From assembly GCA_049177215.1 (NCBI GenBank), contig CP185379.1:1054001-1118000 (forward strand): a DNA stretch of 64,000 bases. Direction: 5' to 3'. A program made the translations under genes and the position numbers. The stretch comes from Pollutiaquabacter aromativorans (GTDB taxonomy: Bacteria; Bacteroidota; Bacteroidia; AKYH767-A; 2013-40CM-41-45). Below the pieces are notes generated by a model. The model saw nothing but the letters and a program-made list of their open reading frames with translations, was not told where the DNA came from and did not search any database. Positions 53,479 through 60,698 of the stretch are shown one piece after another (position 1 is the first letter of the stretch; the number at the start of each line of letters is the position of its first letter).

Positions 53479-54561
53479 ATGCGTAACCTGTACCACTTGC
53501 TTGTGCTGGCTTTCCTGTTGCCTGCGATCGCAGAAGCACAAATCACCATCCAATCCGCCGATCTTCCTTCCGCCGGAGACACCTTCCGGGTCAGTACCGC
53601 TGCACCAACTGCGGGAATCGATCTGACCACGACCGGCGCCAATGCCGTCTGGGATTTTTCCCAGTTGGTGTCCAACGGGCAAACGATCGATACGTTCTTA
53701 AGTGTCAATGCGACCGCTTCGGTGTTTTCCGTCGTGTTCAGCGACCTTCCGTTCAATCCGAACCGCGCTAATCAGGCAACCCGGGGCCAGGCGTTTAACC
53801 TTGGAACGGTGAATGTCAGCGATGTCTTCAATTTCTTCTACAACAGCAGCACGCAGTATAAGCAACCCGGCTTCGGCGCGACTGTCAACGGCGCCCAACT
53901 GCCGATCATCTATTCGTCGCACGATGTCCACTATGAATTCCCGCTCTCGTTCGGAAATACCGCTGCTTCGAACTCCGGCTACGAACTGGACCTGACGAGC
54001 ACCCTCGGATTCTTCTTCCAGGTGGATCGCAACCGGCAGACTGTCGTGGATGGATGGGGGTCAGTCACGACTCCGCACGGAACTTATAATGCCTTGCGGG
54101 TTGTCAGTACAATTGTCGAACAGGACAGTGTCTACATCGACTCGCTTGGATTTGGTTTGAACCTCCCGGCGATCACGACCGTCGAATACAAATGGCTGGC
54201 AAACGGAGAGGGGATTCCCGTATTGCAGATCAATACCACGGCAACGGGCACGGTTACACAAATCCGTTACAAAGATGCTCCGCTTACAACCGGAGTTCAG
54301 TCACTGAATATAATAAGTGATCTGACGGCCTATCCGAATCCGGCCAGCAACATCCTGACCGTACGCTGGAACGCGGCCAATGCAGCACCGGTATCCCTTG
54401 AACTGAGCGACCTGCAGGGTCGGATCGTTTTTTCTGACCAGTTGCATGGCGTTGCAGGTACCAATATCCGGGTGGTGGACCTGGCCTCACTTCACCTGGC
54501 CGAAGGTCCCTACCTCTTGCGACTGAATGATCGTGTTACGAACATTCAAGTGCGCGACTGA
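53479..54561 (+). CDS. T9SS-secreted protein of unknown function
   Basis: Protein of 360 residues. Signal peptide MRNLYHLLVLAFLLPAIAEAQ. The body (about 22-275) is beta-rich and contains ANAVWDFSQLVSNGQTIDTFLSV, VHYEFPLSFGNTAASNSGYEL, VDGWGSVTTPHGTYNALRVVSTI and VEYKWLANGEGIPVLQI, a pattern I have seen in Bacteroidota secreted proteins but cannot name. The tail (LTAYPNPASNILTVRWN, LSDLQGRIVFSDQ, LAEGPYLLRLNDRVTNIQVRD) is a type A T9SS sorting domain. No catalytic site is recognisable. Stands alone before a terminator. Confidence 0.82.
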   Translation: MRNLYHLLVLAFLLPAIAEAQITIQSADLPSAGDTFRVSTAAPTAGIDLTTTGANAVWDFSQLVSNGQTIDTFLSVNATASVFSVVFSDLPFNPNRANQATRGQAFNLGTVNVSDVFNFFYNSSTQYKQPGFGATVNGAQLPIIYSSHDVHYEFPLSFGNTAASNSGYELDLTSTLGFFFQVDRNRQTVVDGWGSVTTPHGTYNALRVVSTIVEQDSVYIDSLGFGLNLPAITTVEYKWLANGEGIPVLQINTTATGTVTQIRYKDAPLTTGVQSLNIISDLTAYPNPASNILTVRWNAANAAPVSLELSDLQGRIVFSDQLHGVAGTNIRVVDLASLHLAEGPYLLRLNDRVTNIQVRD

Positions 54562-54582
54562 CCCAGGCAAGAGTTTTAGGGA

Positions 54583-54612
54583 GGCGGGAAGATGTTCTTT
54601 CCGCCTTTTTTA
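54583..54612. terminator. Bidirectional terminator between convergent genes
   Basis: GGCGGGAAGA pairs with TCTTTCCGCC (one G-T pair) around a 3-nt loop and is followed by six T residues. It sits between the T9SS protein gene and ribH. Confidence 0.85.
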
Positions 54613-55104
54613 TTTGTTGATGGATCGCTTCAGGGCTACCATGCGGATAGCCGTGGTTGCCGCCTCAACACCTTTGTTCCCGTGTTTACCGCCAGCCCGG
54701 TCGATGGCTTGCTCCAGGGTATTGGGTGTCAACACGCCGAAAATGAAGGGGAGTCCGTACTCGAGATTCAGGTCCATCAATCCGTTCGCAACGGCATCGC
54801 AGATGAAATCAAAGTGCCGGGTTTCTCCCTGGATCACACAGCCCAGGCAAAGGATGGCGTCGTAGCGCTGCTGGTCGGCCATCCAGCGGGCTCCTAAGGG
54901 TAACTCATAGCTTCCCGGTACATCGACCCGTTCGATATCCTCCGCCGAACAACCAGCGGCTAAGAGCGCTTCCCGGGCTCCATCGGCGAGTGCGCCGGTG
55001 ATCTTGTCATTCCAGGAAGAAACGACCAGCGCGAAACGCATTCCCTTCGCGGAAGGAAGTTCGGCCGCGTTGAAATCAGACAGGTTCTTCAGATGGGTAG
55101 CCAT
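54610..55104 (-). CDS. ribH: 6,7-dimethyl-8-ribityllumazine synthase
   Basis: The ATG at 55104 (164 residues) fits the family length; an in-frame ATG at 55152 lies inside an inverted repeat. Marks of lumazine synthase: FALVVSSWNDKITGALADGA, VDVPGSYELPLGARWM, AILCLGCVIQGETRHFDFICDAVANGLMDLNLEY and FGVLTPNTLEQAIDRAGGKHGNKGVEAA. It joins the pyrimidine made by RibD to a four-carbon unit in riboflavin synthesis and forms icosahedral or pentameric shells. A hairpin lies 16 nt upstream, leaving no room for a promoter in the gap. Confidence 0.95.
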   Translation of the reverse strand: MATHLKNLSDFNAAELPSAKGMRFALVVSSWNDKITGALADGAREALLAAGCSAEDIERVDVPGSYELPLGARWMADQQRYDAILCLGCVIQGETRHFDFICDAVANGLMDLNLEYGLPFIFGVLTPNTLEQAIDRAGGKHGNKGVEAATTAIRMVALKRSINK

Positions 55105-55120
55105 GGATGCTGCGGATATG

Positions 55121-55150
55121 AAAAAGGCTGCCGTTCGGGCAGCCTTTTTC
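55121..55150 (-). terminator. Perfect inverted repeat between the TPR gene and ribH
   Basis: AAAAAGGCTGCC and GGCAGCCTTTTT pair around a short loop, and the symmetry extends to ATG/CAT on each side, giving 15-bp arms. It looks like the terminator of the TPR gene, but lies only 16 nt before the ribH start on the same strand. Confidence 0.8.
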
Positions 55151-55166
55151 ATGCGTTCGTTTAGGG

Positions 55167-55847
55167 TTATTTACCGATCATCGCCTCGGCACGGGAGATG
55201 TATTTCTCGGCCTGTGTGCCTTCGGTGCTGGCAGGATAGTCCTTCTTGAGGCGTTCGTATACTTCCTTCGCTTCCTTGAAATTGGATTTACCTTCCAGCG
55301 CGCCGGCCAGCTTCATCAGCATGATCGGGGTGGTGAAGTTGTTCGGCTTTTCCTTGGAAGCCTTTTCGTAGAACGAAATGGCTTCGTCGGCGTTGTTCAA
55401 TTCCATATAGGCATCACCGATTGCACCGTAAGCGAGCGAACCGGTAATCTCGTCTTTCGCATCGTAGCTCTTCAACGACTCTACGGCCTTGTCGAAAGCG
55501 CCGGTGCGCAGATAAGCCATGCCGAGGTAGTAGCGAGCCAGGTTGCCGGAGGGGCTGACACTGTATTGGTTCACGATCTCCTCCAGGCCCATGTTGTTGC
55601 CATCGCCATTGATAGCAAGACGGAGGGAGTCCTGACGGAAATACGCTTCAGCATGGAAGAGGGCGGTAGATGCTTCTTTCTCCTTACCTGCAACGTATAC
55701 TTTCTGATAAAACAGGTAACCGCCGACCGCTACGACCAGGGCACCGATGATGATACCCAGGCTCTTGCGATTCTGGTTGATGAAATGCTCCGTGCGCCCG
55801 ATCGCTTCCTGGACGCTGATTTCCTGTTCTTGTTGAGTTTCAGCCAT
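55167..55847 (-). CDS. Membrane-anchored tetratricopeptide protein
   Basis: Protein of 226 residues. A short cytosolic N-terminus is followed by one membrane helix (SLGIIIGALVVAVGGYLFYQKVYVAG, about residues 29-54), then a helical TPR domain: LARYYLGMAYLRTGAFDKAVESLKSYDAKD, AYGAIGDAYMELNNADEAISFYEKASKEKPNN and KLAGALEGKSNFKEAKEVYERLKKDYPAST. The layout resembles YfgM, an inner-membrane protein that partners periplasmic chaperones, but the similarity is general. Upstream of ribH on the same strand. Confidence 0.85.
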   Translation of the reverse strand: MAETQQEQEISVQEAIGRTEHFINQNRKSLGIIIGALVVAVGGYLFYQKVYVAGKEKEASTALFHAEAYFRQDSLRLAINGDGNNMGLEEIVNQYSVSPSGNLARYYLGMAYLRTGAFDKAVESLKSYDAKDEITGSLAYGAIGDAYMELNNADEAISFYEKASKEKPNNFTTPIMLMKLAGALEGKSNFKEAKEVYERLKKDYPASTEGTQAEKYISRAEAMIGK

Positions 55848-55971
55848 TTTTGTTCAAATAAACAAGGCTGCAAAAATAACCTTTTTTTGTGGCTTTCCCA
55901 AGGATTCAGGATGCTGAAATCCGTGTTTTCAACACGTTTTTGAGCAAATCCACAAATCGACTCCCAGGATG

Positions 55972-55979
55972 TACCTTTG
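55972..55979 (+). promoter_or_regulatory. -7 element 5 nt before the DUF4920 gene
   Basis: TACCTTTG, an exact match, ends 5 nt before the ATG at 55985. It would serve a three-gene operon. Confidence 0.5.
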
Positions 55980-55984
55980 CAGTT

Positions 55985-56446
55985 ATGAAATCCAGAATCA
56001 CCCTGCTGCTGATAGCCACGGTCCTGACCCTGTCTTTTTCCTGCAAAAATGCCAACCAGCCGACCAGCTTTGGCGGACCGGTCGATGAGAAAGTTGCGGT
56101 GCCGGCTGCCGAGGCGAAGAACCTGTTGACGGACAAACCGGAAGCCACCGCGACACTTGCCGGTAAGGTGAATGAGGTCTGCCAGGCGGAAGGCTGCTGG
56201 TTCAACCTCGATCAGGGAAGCGGTGTCGCACTGCTGGTGCGTATGCCCGAACACAGTTTCACCGTGCCGAAAGACCTTTCAGGAAAGCAAGTGGTCGTAG
56301 CCGGTCGTTTGCATTACGACACCACCGATGTGGCTACCCTGCGGGAGTATGCCAAAGAAGACGGAAAGTCGGAGGAGGAGATCAACGCGATCAACGAACC
56401 TTCCGTGGAATTGGTCCTCGAGGCGAGCGGAGTGAAGATCCAATAA
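55985..56446 (+). CDS. DUF4920 lipoprotein
   Basis: The ATG at 55985 (153 residues) is chosen for the lipoprotein signal MKSRITLLLIATVLTLSFSC, with C20 as the lipidated residue. The mature part has the family's conserved cysteine pair in VCQAEGCWFNLDQG and an OB-like beta pattern (ATLAGKVNEV, GKQVVVAGRLHYDTTDVATLREYAKEDG). DUF4920 proteins are small periplasmic lipoproteins of Bacteroidota with unknown function; the CxxxxC pair could be redox-active or bind metal. The next gene, 6 bp on, encodes a redoxin, which fits a thiol-related role by inference. Confidence 0.82.
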   Translation: MKSRITLLLIATVLTLSFSCKNANQPTSFGGPVDEKVAVPAAEAKNLLTDKPEATATLAGKVNEVCQAEGCWFNLDQGSGVALLVRMPEHSFTVPKDLSGKQVVVAGRLHYDTTDVATLREYAKEDGKSEEEINAINEPSVELVLEASGVKIQ

Positions 56447-56452
56447 ACCTCC

Positions 56453-56956
56453 ATGCGGCCACTTCTCCTGCTGCTCTTCTGCCTGATCATCGGAGAAGCT
56501 CGCGCCCAAACGGATGCGAGCGGATATACCGTTTTGGCTGAAGGGACGATCGCTCCCGACATCAAAGGCATCGATCAGCAGGGAAAGCCCGTTTGCCTTT
56601 CAAAGGTCAAGGCGACTTATGTAGCCGTCTTCTTCTATGAGCCCGGTTGCCATTTTTGCGAATACATCTTGCCCGACTTGCAGCGCTTTTACCAGCGTGA
56701 GCATGGAGCCAATCTCGAAATCGTCGCGGTGGCCCTGACGACGGATGCAGCCGCCTGGAAGGAACAACTGGCTGCCCACACCGCCGGCTGGACAGAACTA
56801 CTGCCAGCTGACGTAAACAAGGTCAGACAGGACTATCGAATAGAAGTAGCCCCGACCATCTACCTGATCGACCGGAAACACCGGGTTCGTAGTACACGCC
56901 TTGTCAGAAGCGATGACCTGGAATTGCGCTGGTTCGAACTCTTCAATGAATTATGA
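56453..56956 (+). CDS. Exported thioredoxin-like redoxin (TlpA type)
   Basis: Protein of 167 residues with a signal peptide (MRPLLLLLFCLIIGEARAQ). TlpA/ResA-like fold with the CxxC site in VFFYEPGCHFCEYILPDLQ, and the cis-Pro segment VAPTIYLIDRKHRV. It should act as a thiol-disulfide oxidoreductase outside the cytosol. Encoded between the DUF4920 lipoprotein and HMG-CoA lyase, with gaps of 6 and 4 bp. Confidence 0.9.
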   Translation: MRPLLLLLFCLIIGEARAQTDASGYTVLAEGTIAPDIKGIDQQGKPVCLSKVKATYVAVFFYEPGCHFCEYILPDLQRFYQREHGANLEIVAVALTTDAAAWKEQLAAHTAGWTELLPADVNKVRQDYRIEVAPTIYLIDRKHRVRSTRLVRSDDLELRWFELFNEL

Positions 56957-56960
56957 TCCG

Positions 56961-57818
56961 ATGACGTCAACGATTCAGCTCACCGAATGTCCGCGGGATG
57001 CCATGCAGGGTTGGCCGGAGTTTATTCCGACCGATGTGAAGGCTCGTTACCTGCAAGCCCTGTTGGAAGTCGGTTTTGATACGCTCGATTTTGGCAGCTT
57101 CGTTTCGCCCAAAGCCATTCCGCAATTGCGGGATACTTCCGAAGTATTATCGAAACTCGATCTGCGGACTACCACGACCTCCCTGCTGGCCATCGTGGCC
57201 AATGTACGCGGCGCGGAGGATGCCTGTAAGCACGAGCCGATCCGTTACCTGGGTTTTCCTTTTTCGATCAGCGAGGAATTCCAACGCAGGAATACGAATG
57301 CGACCATCGCAGAGTCGTTGGAGCGGGTACGGGAGATCCAATCGCTGGCGAAGACAGCAGGGAAAGAAGTGCTCATCTACATCTCGATGGGTTTCGGCAA
57401 TCCGTATGGCGAAGCCTGGAGCCCCGAACTGGCGGTTCAGTGGGTGCAGCGACTGGCCGATGAAGGCATCCGGAGGATCGCCTTGGCTGACACCGTCGGG
57501 GTCAGTAATCCGGAAAACATCCGGGCCTTGTTTTCCCACCTGATTCCTTCGGTGCCGGAAGTGACCTTCGGAGCGCATCTTCATTCGCATCCTGCCACCT
57601 GGGAAGAGAAAATTACAGCCGCCTATGAAAGCGGCTGCCGTAATTTCGATCTGGCCCTGAAGGGTATCGGCGGCTGCCCGATGGCCAACAATGATCTGGT
57701 CGGAAATATTGCCACCGAGCAGGTGGTGACGAAATTCGGCGGGCCTTCAGCCATGGGGCTGAATGCGGAAGCCTGGTCCAGGGCCGTAGCCATGGCCGGT
57801 GAGATTTTTCACGCCTGA
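56961..57818 (+). CDS. Hydroxymethylglutaryl-CoA lyase
   Basis: The ATG at 56961 (285 residues) lies 4 bp after the redoxin stop; an ATG at 56946 would overlap it. The DRE-TIM barrel has IQLTECPRDAMQGW (active-site Arg-Asp), FGSFVSPKAIPQL, AHLHSHPATW (metal-binding His pair) and ALKGIGGCPMANNDLVGN with the catalytic-loop cysteine. It cleaves HMG-CoA to acetyl-CoA and acetoacetate at the end of leucine breakdown. It is the third gene of an operon whose first two genes are envelope thiol proteins, an odd mix. Confidence 0.92.
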   Translation: MTSTIQLTECPRDAMQGWPEFIPTDVKARYLQALLEVGFDTLDFGSFVSPKAIPQLRDTSEVLSKLDLRTTTTSLLAIVANVRGAEDACKHEPIRYLGFPFSISEEFQRRNTNATIAESLERVREIQSLAKTAGKEVLIYISMGFGNPYGEAWSPELAVQWVQRLADEGIRRIALADTVGVSNPENIRALFSHLIPSVPEVTFGAHLHSHPATWEEKITAAYESGCRNFDLALKGIGGCPMANNDLVGNIATEQVVTKFGGPSAMGLNAEAWSRAVAMAGEIFHA

Positions 57819-57828
57819 TTACTGAAAC

Positions 57829-57884
57829 TTTCTCGTACAGGTACGGTATTTGAATACCGGAGAAACGTGTGCAAATTTCTCCGG
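57829..57884 (+). other. Overlapping hairpins downstream of the HMG-CoA lyase gene
   Basis: CGGTATT (57844-57850) can pair with AATACCG (57853-57859), and CCGGAGAAA (57857-57865) with TTTCTCCGG (57876-57884). The two hairpins share 57857-57859, so only one full form exists at a time. A third complementary stretch TTTCTC (57829-57834) can compete for GAGAAA. No T-run follows. Confidence 0.5.
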
Positions 57885-57924
57885 AAAAGTCTGAAATTCA
57901 TACAATAAACGGGGTTCTACTCCG

Positions 57925-57932
57925 TACCTTTG
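57925..57932 (+). promoter_or_regulatory. Candidate -7 promoter element
   Basis: TACCTTTG, exact TAnnTTTG match, 26 nt before the GTG at 57959. Confidence 0.55.
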
Positions 57933-57958
57933 TTATACCTTAATTCGAATCAGTCTGC

Positions 57959-59914
57959 GTGCGTAACATTCAAACGATTCCTGCCCCAGGAAGCCGGTAC
58001 TTCCGGTTGGTGATTTTATTCCTCCTTTTCTTCGCTTCCATGGGCGTTATGGCCCAACGTACCGGGTACGTGGAGGTCACCGGAAAGGTGCGGAAGGACA
58101 ATAAGCCCGTCGGCGGCGTTTCGATTGCCGTTAATTGTCCGGGCATTCCCCCACAGACCATCACCTCGCAGGCGAATGGGACCTTCTCCTTCCGCATGGA
58201 GTTACAGCACGATTACACCATCAATTTCTCCCAGTACGGCCTTGTGCCCAAATCCGTCATTTTTAGTACCAAAGTGCCGGCCGATCAGGCCGACATCATT
58301 TTTCAGAACGAGTTCAACATCGATATGTTCGAGGATGTAGCGGGAGTTTCTCAGAATGCATCCATGAACAAACCGGTTGCCCGGATTGCCTTTAATCCTA
58401 CTTATGAGGATTTTGTCCATGACGCCAGTTACACGAAGCAGATCCAGGCCGAACAGGATCTTGCACGCCGGCAGGCGGAAGAACTTCGGCGTCAACAAGA
58501 GCGTGCTCGCCTGGATTCTCTGAATAAGGTTTGGAATGACTCGCTGGCCAAGGCCAAGGATCGGGAGGCCCAGTTGATGGCACAACGGGCCGAGCAGGAC
58601 CGGTTAAAGAAGGAGCAGGAGCGTGCGCGCCTTGATTCGTTGGCCCGTGTCCAGGCGGCTGCGTCGGCAGCTATGCGCGAACAAGCGCGCCTCGACAGTC
58701 TTTCCGCCGCCGAAGCAAAGGCGAAAGCGCTCGCAGAGGCAAGAGAAAAAGCCCGACAGGATTCCATCGCCAAAGCCGATGCCGAACAGGCCCGTTTAGC
58801 GGAGCAAGCCCGCTTGCGCGAGCAGGCCCGTCTGGAGGCGGAAGCGAAAGCCGCCGAGAAAGCAAGACAAGATTCAATCGTTGCGGCCGAAGCCGCTGAG
58901 CGGGCAAGGCTGAAGGCCGAGGCGGATGCCATTGCAAAAGCCGAGGCGGATGCCAAAGCAAGAGCCATCGCGGAGGAAGCCCGGAAGAAACAAGTAGCGG
59001 ATTCGCTGGCGAAAGCTGAAGAAGCTCGTCTTCGCGCCGAGGCCGCCGCCAGAGCCAAGGCAGAGGCGGATGCGCGTGCGCAGGCAGAAGCAGCTAAAGC
59101 AAAGGAAAAAGCACGTCAGGATTCAATCGTAGCCGCGGAAAATGCTGAACGCGCTCGCCTGAAAGCAGAAGCCGACGCGAAACTCAAAGCCGACGCGGAA
59201 GCTAAGCTAAGAGCGGAAGCAGAAGCGAAGGCTCGTGAAAAGGCGCGTCAGGATTCGATCGCCAGAGCCGAGCAGGAAGCACGTGACCGTGTACTGGCCG
59301 AAGAGAAGGCGCGGCAAGAGAAGATCCAAAAGGATAAGGAAGCTGCTGAAGCGAAGCGCCTGGCAGAACTCGCCGAGCAAACCCGTCGCGACTCCCTTGC
59401 GAAAGCCGAAGCCGACCGAGTCAAGCGGGAAGCGGAAGCCAAGGCCCGTGCAGACGCGGAAGCGAAAGCAAAGGCGGATGCCGACCGACAGGCCGCACTG
59501 GCTGCCGAGAAAGCTCGTCAGGATTCAAGCGCCCGGGCACAACGTGCATTGGCCGAGAAGGAAGAGAATGACCGCAAAGCGAAGATGCTGGCGGAGATCG
59601 AAGCCAAGAAGCAGTTGCTCAATAAAGCCTCCGCTCAGGATACAACCAAAAAGAGCAGTACAGCTGGTAAGACGACCACCTCCGTTCCGAAGATCGTCGA
59701 CTCGGATTACCGGGATGGTGTAACGGAAGAAACCGTTACAGAGAGTAACCGGACCATCTATCGTACGGTTGTCAAAAAAGACGGTGCTGCTACGAACTAC
59801 CAGAAAATCGTTTACAATTGGGGCGGGGTCTTCTTTTTCCGAAACGATAACAACATTACACAGACCACCTTCGATCAGGACATCAAGCAGGCGAAAGCCG
59901 CATTCCCGAAATAA
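57959..59914 (+). CDS. Exported protein with very long Ala/Lys/Glu-rich coiled coil
   Basis: Protein of 651 residues from a GTG start. Signal peptide ends near residue 32 (LFFASMGVMAQ). Residues about 35-110 are a carboxypeptidase-regulatory-like beta-sandwich (VEVTGKVRKDNKPVGGVSIAVNC, NGTFSFRMELQHDYTINFSQYGLVPKSV). Residues about 160-560 are almost wholly Ala, Lys, Glu, Arg, Asp and Gln: a single uninterrupted helix or coiled coil. A short motif KARQDS recurs at residues 264, 301, 384, 428 and 518, with further ARLDSL variants near 180-240. The last 60 residues form a small folded domain (TESNRTIYRTVVKKDGAATNYQKIVYNWGGVFFFRN). A helix of 400 residues would be about 60 nm long, more than the periplasm is wide, so folding back, oligomerising or lying along the wall are options. 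Function unknown. Confidence 0.8.
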   Translation: MRNIQTIPAPGSRYFRLVILFLLFFASMGVMAQRTGYVEVTGKVRKDNKPVGGVSIAVNCPGIPPQTITSQANGTFSFRMELQHDYTINFSQYGLVPKSVIFSTKVPADQADIIFQNEFNIDMFEDVAGVSQNASMNKPVARIAFNPTYEDFVHDASYTKQIQAEQDLARRQAEELRRQQERARLDSLNKVWNDSLAKAKDREAQLMAQRAEQDRLKKEQERARLDSLARVQAAASAAMREQARLDSLSAAEAKAKALAEAREKARQDSIAKADAEQARLAEQARLREQARLEAEAKAAEKARQDSIVAAEAAERARLKAEADAIAKAEADAKARAIAEEARKKQVADSLAKAEEARLRAEAAARAKAEADARAQAEAAKAKEKARQDSIVAAENAERARLKAEADAKLKADAEAKLRAEAEAKAREKARQDSIARAEQEARDRVLAEEKARQEKIQKDKEAAEAKRLAELAEQTRRDSLAKAEADRVKREAEAKARADAEAKAKADADRQAALAAEKARQDSSARAQRALAEKEENDRKAKMLAEIEAKKQLLNKASAQDTTKKSSTAGKTTTSVPKIVDSDYRDGVTEETVTESNRTIYRTVVKKDGAATNYQKIVYNWGGVFFFRNDNNITQTTFDQDIKQAKAAFPK

Positions 59915-59933
59915 TTGCTACCGGCAATGAATG

Positions 59934-59964
59934 AAAAGAGGAGCCTTTCAGCTCCTCTTTTTTT
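59934..59964 (+). terminator. Rho-independent terminator
   Basis: AAAAGAGGAGC pairs with GCTCCTC plus T-run around a 6-nt loop, 20 bp after the stop of the coiled-coil gene. Confidence 0.9.
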
Positions 59965-60001
59965 GTGAAATTTTGTCAATCACCGGTCGAGAATAGCGAC
60001 G

Positions 60002-60036
60002 AATTGACTTCTTTACCCGCATCGGAAAAGTCAATT
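60002..60036. repeat. 9-bp inverted repeat upstream of hsp20
   Basis: AATTGACTT (60002-60010) and AAGTCAATT (60028-60036), 17 bp apart. Further GTCAAT half-sites occur at 59975-59980, and GTCAATTTGAC (60030-60040) is itself palindromic. It could be an activator or repressor site. Confidence 0.55.
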
Positions 60037-60073
60037 TGACATTTATCATGCGGATTGGATCGCACAAAAAGGC

Positions 60074-60089
60074 TTGGTACGCCTCTTGT
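60074..60089 (+). promoter_or_regulatory. Candidate sigma-54-type promoter for hsp20
   Basis: TTGGTACG-N4-TTGT resembles the -24/-12 consensus TTGGCACG-N4-TTGC, with the GG at -24 conserved, the right spacing, and GT instead of GC at -12. It lies 34 nt before the ATG at 60124. No TAnnTTTG element is seen in this gap. Confidence 0.4.
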
Positions 60090-60123
60090 CGAATCGGGGT
60101 CGTACAACGAAAAATCAATAGCC

Positions 60124-60576
60124 ATGACACTGATTAAATTCCGCAACAATCCGATCGCAGACCGTTACACGGGTTTCCCGACGGTCTTTGGAGACTTCTT
60201 CAACGATTTCTTCAACGATGAACTTCTGCCGAAGGACGCTTTCCGTTCGGTTCCGGCAGTCAACATCAGCGAGACTCCGGAGCGCTTTCACATCGAACTC
60301 GCCGCACCGGGAATGAACAAGGCTGATTTCAAAGTCGAGGTGGAGAATGGGGTCCTGACCATCCGCGCCGAACGCAAAGAAGAAAAGAAGGAAGAAGGCA
60401 GCAAGTTCACGCGTAAGGAGTTTTCCTACTCCTCTTTCCGCCGCAGCTTTACCATGCCCGAGCATGTTGACGCCGAACAGATCCAGGCGGAATACAACAA
60501 CGGAGTGCTTTCCATCAACCTGCCCAAGCGCGTGGAAGAGAAGAAAAAAGCCGGCCGTGAGATCACGGTGGCCTGA
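60124..60576 (+). CDS. Small heat-shock protein, Hsp20 family
   Basis: The ATG at 60124 (150 residues) is chosen as the normal start; the open frame extends upstream without meaning. The alpha-crystallin domain spans about residues 45-140: VPAVNISETPERFHIELAAPGMNKADFKVEVENGVLTIRAERKEEKKEEG, then FSYSSFRRSFTMPEHVDAEQIQAEYNNGVLSINLPK, including the GVLxIxLPK signature. Small Hsps hold unfolding proteins without ATP in the cytosol. Stands alone, with a possible alternative-sigma promoter in front. Confidence 0.96.
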   Translation: MTLIKFRNNPIADRYTGFPTVFGDFFNDFFNDELLPKDAFRSVPAVNISETPERFHIELAAPGMNKADFKVEVENGVLTIRAERKEEKKEEGSKFTRKEFSYSSFRRSFTMPEHVDAEQIQAEYNNGVLSINLPKRVEEKKKAGREITVA

Positions 60577-60666
60577 GTGTAAATTTCTGTGTTGAGTAGT
60601 GGGTTAGCGTCGCCGGCATGGTCCGGCGGCGCTTCTTTGTTCTGTAGCTAGGCCTTCGCTTTTTAC

Positions 60667-60674
60667 TACCTTTG
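60667..60674 (+). promoter_or_regulatory. Candidate -7 promoter element for surE
   Basis: TACCTTTG, exact match, 24 nt before the ATG at 60699. A TTTG at 60636-60639 is too far away to be a normally spaced -33 element. Confidence 0.55.
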
Positions 60675-60698
60675 CGGCATTCAAACGCATTTGCTGTT

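Noticed and set aside
59965..60123. CIRCE (HrcA) element upstream of hsp20
   Set aside because: The inverted repeat there does not match TTAGCACTC-N9-GAGTGCTAA and its spacing is 17, not 9.
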